From contig SYOC01000080.1 of assembly GCA_005804965.1 (NCBI GenBank), positions 1 through 41,541 on the forward strand: a stretch of DNA of 41,541 bases. Direction: 5' to 3'. Source of the stretch: Pseudomonadota bacterium. Lineage in GTDB: Bacteria > Desulfobacterota > Binatia > Bin18. A program made the position numbers and the translations under genes. This document shows, one piece after another, positions 24,006 to 30,169 of the stretch. The notes under the pieces were generated by a model. It worked only from the letters and a program-made list of their open reading frames with translations, was not told the origin of the DNA and did no database searches. Numbering within the stretch: the first letter of the stretch is position 1; every line of letters starts with the position of its first letter.

Positions 24006-25751
24006 TCAATCCGCTGCCGCGACCAGCATCTCTTTCATGCGTGTGCGCAGCGCAAGCGTGGCGGCGTGATTGACTGCCTGTTCCTCTGGCTCAAGCACCA
24101 CACCGTAGATATCACGTGCGCGGGTCGAGGAGATTTTTCCTTCCATGACATCGAATAGCACAGCTTCCGGGTCCCGCTCATAAGGCTCTCCGTAGCCACC
24201 AGAGCCGTGGACTTTGTGATAGACGCGATCACCCGGCTGGACATGGAGATGCACATGCGCTTGTGGAGTCAGCACTTTGTCCTGCGTGCCACCAGCGCGA
24301 TAAATGTTCACCGCATCGCCGCCGCGTCCACCGCCAGCCAAACCTTCGGAGCCGCGCAAGCCCACTGTGCGCAGTAACACTTCTGCTGGTGCGCGGAACC
24401 GCCACTCGCGATACACCGACACCGAGCCGCGATGTCGCCCAGCGCCTTCAGTATCAGGCACGAAGCCGAAGCCTTCGATAATGACTGGATATTCGCGCTC
24501 CAATAGTTCTGCCGGCATCGAACCGTAGCCACCACCCATGACCAACGGCGAGGCACCATCCACACCATCTACGTGCGGACGCCCGCCCCAGCCACCAAAG
24601 AACACATCCATGAACGAGCGATATTTGCCACCGCTGTGACTGTTGAAGTGCAGCATGTCGGCACCTTCGCCTACGCCGCCGAGTCGTCCAGGCAAAGCCT
24701 TGGCAATGACGCGATACACCATGTTGCTCAGCGTCATCATCAGCGATGCCCGCCCTCCCACCGCCGCCGGATAGCGAGGATTCAACAGGGTGCCGGGTGG
24801 CACGATCACGTTGATGGCGCGTGCGAAACCGATGTTGGTCAGCGCATCACCGGGCAGCAGGGCTTTGAACGGCGCGCGCGTCACCGATTTGGTGGACACC
24901 AACGGCGCATTGATGGAAGCGTTCACTTGCGGTGGAGCAGCGGATAAGTCCACCGTGGCTTGATCGCCGTCAATGCGCACGACGACATTCAAGGGTACTG
25001 GGCCGCCGGTCACTTCATTTTCGTCCTCGAAGAGGGCTTCTTCGCGATACTCGCCCGAAGGAATCTGGCGAATCGCCGCTCGGGTCACGCGCTCTGAGTA
25101 GTCCACCAGATAGTCGCAGGTGGCGTCAAATTGCTCGACCCCAAACTTATCGAGCAGCTTGGCAAGCTGCTCCTGGCCTTTCCAGCAACTGGCGACTTTG
25201 GCATCGACGTCACCCACCCACTCTTCCGGGGTGCGCACGTTCGCCACGATCTGCTCCAGCAGCACGTCGTTACGCTTACCGGCGTCGTAGAGCTTGAGCA
25301 TGGGAATGCGGACGCCCTCTTCGAAGCTGGATTCACAGCGGCTGGAGATGCCGCCAGCGAAGCGCCCGCCGATGTCGGTGTGATGCGAATAGGAAATGAG
25401 AAACCCGACGAGCTGCTCTTTCCAGAAGGCTGGGGCAATGAGGGTAATGTCCGGCATGTGCGAGATGCCGCAGTACGGGTCGTTGGCGATAATCATGTCG
25501 CCAGGCCGCAACGTGGCTCCGTGCTTGGCCAGTACGTTCTCCATCGTGTCGATGAACACACACATCTGATAAGGCGAACCGCCCTCACCGATCAAACGGC
25601 CTTGGCGGTCGCACACGGCAGTAGCAAAATCACCAACCTTGCACATGCCCGAGCGCCCGGTCCGATAGACGGTGAGCGTCATCTCTTCGGTGATTGCGGC
25701 AATCTGGTTTCTGATAACTTCAACGAGGATCGGATCGAAGGGGCGCTTCAT
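24006..25751 (-). CDS. hyuB: Hydantoinase/oxoprolinase family protein, subunit B
   Basis: A 581-residue HyuB-type subunit. It shows the family N-terminus (DPILVEVIRNQIAAITEEMTLTVYRTGRSG), GDFATAVCDRQGRLIGEG near residue 41, GDMIIANDPYCGISHMPDITLIAP near 83, SYSHHTDIGG with the metal-binding His pair near 120, and the C-terminal GGGRGGDAVNIYRAGG and GSGGYG turns. With HyuA it forms the ATP-dependent amidohydrolase or carboxylase complex. ATG 25751 has a GAGGTG ribosome site. The upstream 200 bp contain a palindromic repeat, so its promoter must lie there or it depends on transcription from further upstream. Confidence 0.93.
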   Translation of the reverse strand: MKRPFDPILVEVIRNQIAAITEEMTLTVYRTGRSGMCKVGDFATAVCDRQGRLIGEGGSPYQMCVFIDTMENVLAKHGATLRPGDMIIANDPYCGISHMPDITLIAPAFWKEQLVGFLISYSHHTDIGGRFAGGISSRCESSFEEGVRIPMLKLYDAGKRNDVLLEQIVANVRTPEEWVGDVDAKVASCWKGQEQLAKLLDKFGVEQFDATCDYLVDYSERVTRAAIRQIPSGEYREEALFEDENEVTGGPVPLNVVVRIDGDQATVDLSAAPPQVNASINAPLVSTKSVTRAPFKALLPGDALTNIGFARAINVIVPPGTLLNPRYPAAVGGRASLMMTLSNMVYRVIAKALPGRLGGVGEGADMLHFNSHSGGKYRSFMDVFFGGWGGRPHVDGVDGASPLVMGGGYGSMPAELLEREYPVIIEGFGFVPDTEGAGRHRGSVSVYREWRFRAPAEVLLRTVGLRGSEGLAGGGRGGDAVNIYRAGGTQDKVLTPQAHVHLHVQPGDRVYHKVHGSGGYGEPYERDPEAVLFDVMEGKISSTRARDIYGVVLEPEEQAVNHAATLALRTRMKEMLVAAAD

Positions 25752-25810
25752 GATTCACCTCTCATATCGTAGGTGGGCGTGGCAAAGATGCGGAAAAACG
25801 ACGAGGTCGT

Positions 25811-25905
25811 CATTCCGGGCGAGCGGCGCGAGACCCGGAATCCAGAAGGCAAAACTGGAGGCCAGTGCGGAATCTCCCTGGATGCCCGCCTTCGCGGGCA
25901 TGACG
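25811..25905. repeat. Palindromic intergenic repeat, copy 1
   Basis: Two dyads are joined here: an ATTCCGGG...CCCGGAAT arm pair (25812-25841) and ATGCCCGC-CTTC-GCGGGCAT (25882-25901), flanked by GTC and GAC. This REP-like element recurs in opposite order near 29417-29492. It is intergenic, upstream of hyuB. Confidence 0.7.
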
Positions 25906-25960
25906 GATTTCAATCCCTCAACGTCAGTATGACAAACCACAATTCGTGCCGAACGCGCCA

Positions 25961-26401
25961 CTACGCTGCCTTCACCGGCGCGAAAGAATCGACAGTAATC
26001 TGACGCGATTTGAACTTCCACTCGCCACCGACTTTAGCATATTGATCGTGGTAGTAGCCGGACATCAGCCACGGGGCACCATCGCGCTGGAGGCGCACTT
26101 CGACATAACATGTGCCTTTCGCGGTGTCCGGTCCGGTCAGCTCGACAACATGGTTGTGAATAAACGGACGTGGCTTCGAGGTGGCCATCTGGCCGCCAAT
26201 CATCGTACGCAAGGCGTCGCGCCCCTGCGCTTTCGGCAGGCTCGGGTCGTCAGTGCCAAACGAACCATCTTCAGTAAAAAGGTTCGCATACGCCACCGTG
26301 TCCTGCTGCCACACACAGTGGCAATACTGGAGCGGTAAGTTGCGAATCGCTTCCCGGTCGATCACGCCTTGCAGCGCGGCCTCGGTCGTTTGTGTTGCCA
26401 T
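25961..26401 (-). CDS. SnoaL-like (NTF2-fold) protein, copy 1
   Basis: A 146-residue protein of the SnoaL/NTF2-like cone fold, a cytoplasmic family of small isomerases, hydratases and dehydratase-like enzymes. It shows a long first helix with DREAIRNLPLQYCHCVWQQD, the LFTEDGSFG turn, FIHNHVVELTGPDTAKGTCYVEVRLQ and SGYYHDQYAKVGGEWKFKSRQI. I start at ATG 26401, which has a strong AAAGGAGGA ribosome site, and drop a 16-residue extension. It is a paralogue of the protein at 29517-29978, with the same helix and C-terminal pattern. The substrate is unknown; catabolic neighbours suggest a small organic compound. Confidence 0.85.
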   Translation of the reverse strand: MATQTTEAALQGVIDREAIRNLPLQYCHCVWQQDTVAYANLFTEDGSFGTDDPSLPKAQGRDALRTMIGGQMATSKPRPFIHNHVVELTGPDTAKGTCYVEVRLQRDGAPWLMSGYYHDQYAKVGGEWKFKSRQITVDSFAPVKAA

Positions 26402-26474
26402 AGCATCCTCCTTTATGAAAAACGTCCCTGCGAGTGAATCACGTTTCATGCTCGCGGTCTATCCTGAGTTTGCG

Positions 26475-26840
26475 TCAGCCAATCGCTGCCTCTTCCGCCT
26501 TTTCCAAAGCGCGTGCCTTGGCTTTCTCTTCGCGGTAAAATTGTGTCAGCGCTTCTATCGCCACTGAGCGATACGGACACATGAAACATTGCATCGTGCC
26601 CTTAGCAAACGTCTGACAGCACACGCCAGTAGCGCGGCTCATCGCGCCTTCGACGTAGCCTTCTCCGTTGGTTTTCATGAGCGCGAAAAGGCAGAGGTCC
26701 AAGAAGCGCCAGACCGAAGCCCCAGGTTTGACGACAAGCGGGCTTGGCGGTTGGAGCCCGAGTTCGTGGGCACGTTGGTCCACAAAGGTTTGCGGCGACA
26801 GTCCGCCCTCGGCTTCCAAGAATCTCTCCCACGTCACCAT
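26475..26840 (-). CDS. Small cysteine-containing hypothetical protein
   Basis: I do not recognise this 121-residue protein. Five cysteines cluster in the second half, in the pattern LC, then VCC, then QCFMC followed by PYRS, which could bind a metal or an Fe-S cluster but is equally compatible with a structural role. The rest is amphipathic helix, ending in a Lys/Ala/Glu-rich helix. It has no signal peptide. ATG 26840 has only a distant GGGGAG. It lies downstream of the peroxiredoxin terminator, so it needs its own promoter or read-through. Confidence 0.6.
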   Translation of the reverse strand: MVTWERFLEAEGGLSPQTFVDQRAHELGLQPPSPLVVKPGASVWRFLDLCLFALMKTNGEGYVEGAMSRATGVCCQTFAKGTMQCFMCPYRSVAIEALTQFYREEKAKARALEKAEEAAIG

Positions 26841-26878
26841 GAGCTATGTCTTTCTCCCCTCGCTTCTCCCCAGAAACG

Positions 26879-26906
26879 AAAAAGGGCGGGCGTTGCACCC
26901 GCCCTT
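26879..26906 (-). terminator. Intrinsic terminator of the peroxiredoxin gene
   Basis: A perfect 9-bp GC-rich stem (AAGGGCGGG at 26882-26890 with CCCGCCCTT at 26898-26906), a 7-base loop, and TTTTT on the minus strand. It starts about 20 bases after the peroxiredoxin stop. Confidence 0.88.
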
Positions 26907-26924
26907 GTCAATCGTCAACTCTTA

Positions 26925-27395
26925 TCAGCCGCACTTGGCTAAGCAGTCGCGAATAGGATCGAGTTCCGGCAATTTTCCGGCATCCTCGCTCACCCAGGCA
27001 TACTGCACGGTGCCGCTCTTATCGACAACGAACGCCGAGCGCTTGGAGACGCCACGGAAAACCAGCAGACTCTCGTACAACGAACCGTAGGCAGCCGAGA
27101 CTTCTTTGTTGAAGTCGCTCAGCAGCGGGAAGTTGTAGCCTTCCTTCTCCGCCCAGGCATTGAGTGAAAACGGGCTATCGACACTGATACCGACGACCTG
27201 AGTGTTATCGTTTTGCAGGGTATTGATGTTGTCTCGCACGGAGCAAAATTCCTTCGTTCACCCACCGGTAAAGGCCAGGGGTACGAAGAGCAAGACGACA
27301 TTTTTCTTCCCTTCCTGCTCGCTCAGTTTGAAGTCCTGCATCTTATTAGTCTTGAGACTAAAATCCGGGGCCTTTTGTCCTACTTGGATACTCAT
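26925..27395 (-). CDS. Selenocysteine-containing peroxiredoxin (TGA at codon 46)
   Basis: With one TGA read as selenocysteine this is a complete 156-residue AhpE/1-Cys-type peroxiredoxin that reduces peroxides. The upstream part reads MSIQVGQKAPDFSL, then LLFVPLAFTGG, then TGA (27260-27258), then TKEFCSVRDNINTL. TGA stands exactly at the peroxidatic position, giving the T-x-x-U motif of known Prx selenoproteins. A Cys follows at 51 and a C-x-x-x-C pair closes the protein. ATG 27395 has GGAGGAAAG upstream. A small hairpin (27246-27229, CGUGC loop) lies 12 bases after the UGA as a candidate SECIS, and a longer UUUUGC/GCAAAA pairing is possible. A gene finder would see only codons from GTG 27239. 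A Cys-to-stop mutation is the alternative. It ends at a strong terminator. Confidence 0.85.
27229..27246 (-). promoter_or_regulatory. Candidate bacterial SECIS hairpin
   Basis: Read on the minus strand, UUG-CUC pairs with GAG-(A)-CAA around a CGUGC loop, beginning 12 bases after the UGA. Bacterial SECIS elements sit at this place and carry a G/U-containing apical loop for SelB. The stem is short with one bulge, so this is only a candidate. Confidence 0.4.
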
Positions 27396-27448
27396 GCTCT
27401 TTCCTCCATCGTTCAAGTATCGTTAGAGATCAGTCCACTGATTGATCG

Positions 27449-27742
27449 TTAGGCATCGACGTGATCAAAGTAGCGGATATTGGGTGGACCAGAGAGCTTT
27501 GCCACCAACTGGCTGAGTACGCCGGTTTCCGTGCGCCAGTTCAGATATTTCTGATAATGGTCGCGCGAATCCCAGCGTTCGTAGAACACGAGATTGCCGC
27601 CGTTATCGAGATTGCTGTAGATGTCGATGCCTTGGCACCCAGCATACGAACGGGTGTCAGGGAGGATCGTTTTCAAGGATGCTTTCACCTCCTCGACAGC
27701 TTCGGGCTTCACCTGCATTTCCAACAACACCATTACACTCAT
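27449..27742 (-). CDS. Antibiotic biosynthesis monooxygenase (ABM) domain protein
   Basis: A 97-residue dimeric alpha-beta-barrel protein of the ABM family (YgiN/EmoA-like small quinol or heme monooxygenases). The family pattern is clear: MVLLEMQVKPEAVEEVKASLKTILPDTRSYAGCQGIDIYSNLDNGGNLVFYERWDSRDHYQKYLNW. ATG 27742 follows AAGGAGG. The function may be oxidation of a quinol or aromatic, but many members only bind ligands. It is a single gene between doc and the peroxiredoxin, with 53 bp before the latter's start. Confidence 0.88.
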   Translation of the reverse strand: MSVMVLLEMQVKPEAVEEVKASLKTILPDTRSYAGCQGIDIYSNLDNGGNLVFYERWDSRDHYQKYLNWRTETGVLSQLVAKLSGPPNIRYFDHVDA

Positions 27743-27838
27743 GGCTTTCGCCTCCTTTCGGGAAATTCACTACGCGCGATCTAACCAACTCGCGGTCGCT
27801 CTGTCAAATGGTAGCCACGCACGTGGTACGCCTGGGAA

Positions 27839-28111
27839 CTAAGGATTTGGGTAGGGGCGACTCGCCGAGCCGCCCGCAACTCGCTTGTTACCATCCACGA
27901 ACGCACGAGCCTGCGTGAGATGATAGCCATAGGTTACGGCACAGGTGCTCAGCGTCGCCTGCTCGTAGTAGATTCGGTTTTCTGCCAACGTCAGTGCCGC
28001 TTCCAATGCTCCGGCATCACGCACCCCATGTAGCCCCCCAAACCCCTCAAGACCGCGCGCATGGATGGCGAACACTTCGGGCAGGCGGAGAAACAGCAGA
28101 GTTCCCTCCAC
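27839..28111 (-). pseudogene. doc: Truncated and mutated Doc/Fic toxin gene
   Basis: A 90-residue fragment of a Doc (death-on-curing) toxin, which normally phosphorylates EF-Tu. The N-terminal part is well conserved (LLFLRLPEVFAIHARGLEGFGG, GVRDAGALEAALTLAENRIYY). In the Fic motif the first residue, normally the catalytic His of HxFxDGNKR, is Arg (RAFVDGNKR; codon CGT, one change from CAT). Right after DGNKRVA the frame loses similarity and stops within 10 codons, in a stretch with GTAGGGGC like the arms of other intergenic dyads here, so about 35-40 C-terminal residues are gone. It starts at GTG 28111, overlapping the antitoxin stop by one base. It should be inactive. Confidence 0.8.
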
Positions 28112-28350
28112 TATTCTGGCCCCTGGGCCAAGCGGGCGTAGGCGTCCTGCCGCCGTGCAAACACACTTTTAATTAATACTGCAAGCTGTTGGGAGCGGTC
28201 GGCCTCGTCAAGGGGTTGGAGAAGCAAGGTACGGTCGAGAAGAGAGACTTCCACTTCATCTCCGCTGGCTATCCCCAGCCTCTCCAAAGCTTCGTTAGGA
28301 AGGATTAGCGCTACAGATTCACCGACTGCGGTAAGTCGTTCGCGTGACAT
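28111..28350 (-). CDS. AbrB/MazE-like antitoxin
   Basis: A 79-residue SpoVT-AbrB swapped-hairpin protein: GESVALILPNEALERLGIASGDEVEVSLLDRTLLLQPL is the typical DNA-binding fold, followed by a helical tail (about residues 48-79) that would neutralise the toxin. ATG 28350 has AAAGGGGA nearby. It is directly coupled to doc, so the pair is a Phd/Doc-like system with an AbrB-type antitoxin. With the toxin damaged, this antitoxin may remain as a free regulator. Confidence 0.85.
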   Translation of the reverse strand: MSRERLTAVGESVALILPNEALERLGIASGDEVEVSLLDRTLLLQPLDEADRSQQLAVLIKSVFARRQDAYARLAQGPE

Positions 28351-28446
28351 GGTAAATCCCCTTTCGGGTTTGATTGTATGTATACGAGGCCAGTAATCGA
28401 CGTACGGCTTGAAACCAAGCCTAATGAGTGCCGAACAGTATTGAGC

Positions 28447-29352
28447 CTACCTTTGGTGATAGAGCGGATGGCCACGGAAGGTCGTGCGCACGCGGTTGAA
28501 ATGGTTGCCTTCGAGATTAGCGATGAAAAGATCTTGCATCCCCGGCCCGCCAAACGCGCAATTAGTAGGAAAGGCGAGCTTGGTCCCATCGGGGTCGTGA
28601 ATCAGCGTCTCCCACTTGCCGTTGGTGTCCACGCGAATGATGCGATTGACCGGCGAGAGTTTGCCGTCTTTGGGGATGCCGGGCAGGGTGATGTAGAGGT
28701 TACGCTCGACATCGAAGGCCATGCCGTCCGGCAACGCGGGAAACCCGGAGGCGTAGACTTCCGGCTTACCGAAGGTGCCGTCCTTGTTGATCTGGATGCG
28801 CAGGCAGTCGTTGCGGGTGCTTTCGAGTACGTAGACGGCGTCTTCGTTGGGATCAACCGCCGTGCCATTGGCGAAATAAATGCCGGTGGCGGCAATTTCT
28901 CCACGCCCGTCGGGTCGGATGCGCACCAACGTCCCGTTGGGAGCCGGGTTGTCGAACTCCTCGAATACTTTGCTGCCGCGTTGGGAACTTGAATTCGACA
29001 CGTAGAGATTGCCCTCGGCGTCATAGCTGCAAAAATTGGGCATGTTGAGCAGCATATCGCCGGCGCGGTCCCCGACCATCGACACCGTTCCATCGCGTGT
29101 CATGCGCATGACGGCTTTGTTACGCAGGTCGCAATACACAAAGTTCCCGGCGCGATCCATAGTCACGCCATTGGGAACGGCCTTCTCGGGCAACTGCCCT
29201 ACTTGGCGAGTCGTGCCATCAGGCTCGACCATGTACACCGCGCCGCTGCGGCAGCCACCCCAGGCGTTGCCGTCGCGGTCGATTACCACACCCTCGGCAT
29301 GGACGAGGCCGGAGCCGAAGGTCTCAACGTTTTCCAGTGCGATTTGGGTCAT
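28447..29352 (-). CDS. SMP-30/gluconolactonase-family beta-propeller protein
   Basis: A 301-residue six-bladed beta-propeller of the SMP-30/gluconolaconase/LRE family, Ca2+- or Zn2+-dependent lactone or ester hydrolases. It shows repeated propeller strands: GLVHAEGVVIDRDGNAWGG, GTTRQVGQLPEKAVPNGVTMDRAGNFVYCD, GNLYVSNSS, FANGTAVDPNEDAVYVLES (Asn metal ligand region) and ALPDGMAFDVERNLYITLPG with the conserved Asp. ATG 29352 has AGGAGAG. No signal peptide is present, so it is cytoplasmic. The substrate is not readable; its place among SnoaL-like and hydantoinase genes suggests a catabolic lactonase. Confidence 0.88.
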   Translation of the reverse strand: MTQIALENVETFGSGLVHAEGVVIDRDGNAWGGCRSGAVYMVEPDGTTRQVGQLPEKAVPNGVTMDRAGNFVYCDLRNKAVMRMTRDGTVSMVGDRAGDMLLNMPNFCSYDAEGNLYVSNSSSQRGSKVFEEFDNPAPNGTLVRIRPDGRGEIAATGIYFANGTAVDPNEDAVYVLESTRNDCLRIQINKDGTFGKPEVYASGFPALPDGMAFDVERNLYITLPGIPKDGKLSPVNRIIRVDTNGKWETLIHDPDGTKLAFPTNCAFGGPGMQDLFIANLEGNHFNRVRTTFRGHPLYHQR

Positions 29353-29416
29353 AATGTGCTCTCCTTATAGATCATGCTCAGTTATGGACATTCTCTTCCC
29401 TCCCGCAGCCTAAAAT

Positions 29417-29492
29417 TCTGGATGCCGGCCTGCGCGGGCATGACGCAGTTGAGCCGGAGTTGCCGTCATTCCCGCGAAAGCGGTAATCCAGG
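29417..29492. repeat. Palindromic intergenic repeat, copy 2
   Basis: This copy has the order CTGGATGCCGGCCTGCGCGG then GCATGAC, then GTCATTCCCGCGAAAGCGG followed by TAATCCAG. It shares both halves with the element at 25811-25905 but in the reverse arrangement. It lies between the SMP-30 and SnoaL-like genes. Confidence 0.7.
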
Positions 29493-29516
29493 GTGGGGTT
29501 CGGGGCTCAAACATTC

Positions 29517-29978
29517 TCAGCTCTTGGCGGCAGCGGCATTTGCCCAGCCCTGTTGAATCGGCACGAAGTGGAAGAAGGTGCAGTCGCGCTCGACAAACTT
29601 CCACTGACCATTTTCTCGCCGGAAGCGGTCTTCGTAGTAGCCAGAGCCGATCATGCTTTTCTCGCCACGGGTAATGCGCACTTCGATAGAACAGGTGCCG
29701 GTGGCTTCGTCGCCAGCCAGCGCAATGAGATGGTTATGGATACAGGGGAGCGCGAAGTTGCGCTTGATCGCCCCGTAAAATGTGTCGAGATCGGCACGCC
29801 CGTGTACAGTCATCACTGGCACATCCGGCATGCGGTTAATGAAGGTGCCGTCGTCGGTGAACAAGGCGGCAACCTTCGCACCTTCACCACGGGCAACACC
29901 ATGCGCGTAGCGAGCCGTCAGTTCTTTGATTTCTTCGCGATCCGCAAGTTCCTGCACTTGCTGCTCTAGGGTTTTCAT
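29517..29978 (-). CDS. SnoaL-like (NTF2-fold) protein, copy 2
   Basis: A 153-residue SnoaL-4 type NTF2-like protein. The long first helix (LADREEIKELTARYAHGVARGEG), ALFTDDGTFINRMPD, CIHNHLIALAGDEATGTCSIEVRIT and GSGYYEDRFRRENGQWKFVERDCTFFHF repeat the pattern of the copy at 25961-26401. ATG 29978 has AAAGGAGGG just upstream; a 26-residue extension is dropped. It diverges from the TIGR03032 gene across about 190 bp. The enzymatic role is unknown. Confidence 0.86.
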   Translation of the reverse strand: MKTLEQQVQELADREEIKELTARYAHGVARGEGAKVAALFTDDGTFINRMPDVPVMTVHGRADLDTFYGAIKRNFALPCIHNHLIALAGDEATGTCSIEVRITRGEKSMIGSGYYEDRFRRENGQWKFVERDCTFFHFVPIQQGWANAAAAKS

Positions 29979-30077
29979 TGCTTGCCCTCCTTTGTGTGGC
30001 TTGCTCTGTGGTGTGTTCCCATAGTCGCTCATGCTTTGCAAGGGGCAGTCAAACAATTGCGCATGTTCCCCTTCCTA

Positions 30078-30105
30078 TTGACAGAGTTTTCTTCCTCAGT
30101 GTAAG
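30078..30105 (+). promoter_or_regulatory. Candidate sigma-70 promoter of the TIGR03032 gene
   Basis: A perfect TTGACA (30078-30083) is followed after 16 bases by TGTAAG (30100-30105, four of six consensus). It stands 65 bases before the ATG at 30170, in a divergent intergenic region. It is not tested against alternatives. Confidence 0.35.
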
Positions 30106-30169
30106 ACCGGACGCGACAGGCTCCTCAGCGAACTCTCGTGAAAATTTCTGCGCAAAAAGAGGCGTTTCC

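Noticed and set aside
27229-27239. GTG 27239 as the true start of a short peroxiredoxin-like protein
   Set aside because: It would lack the active-site region and has no ribosome site; the upstream 52 codons match the family perfectly across the TGA.
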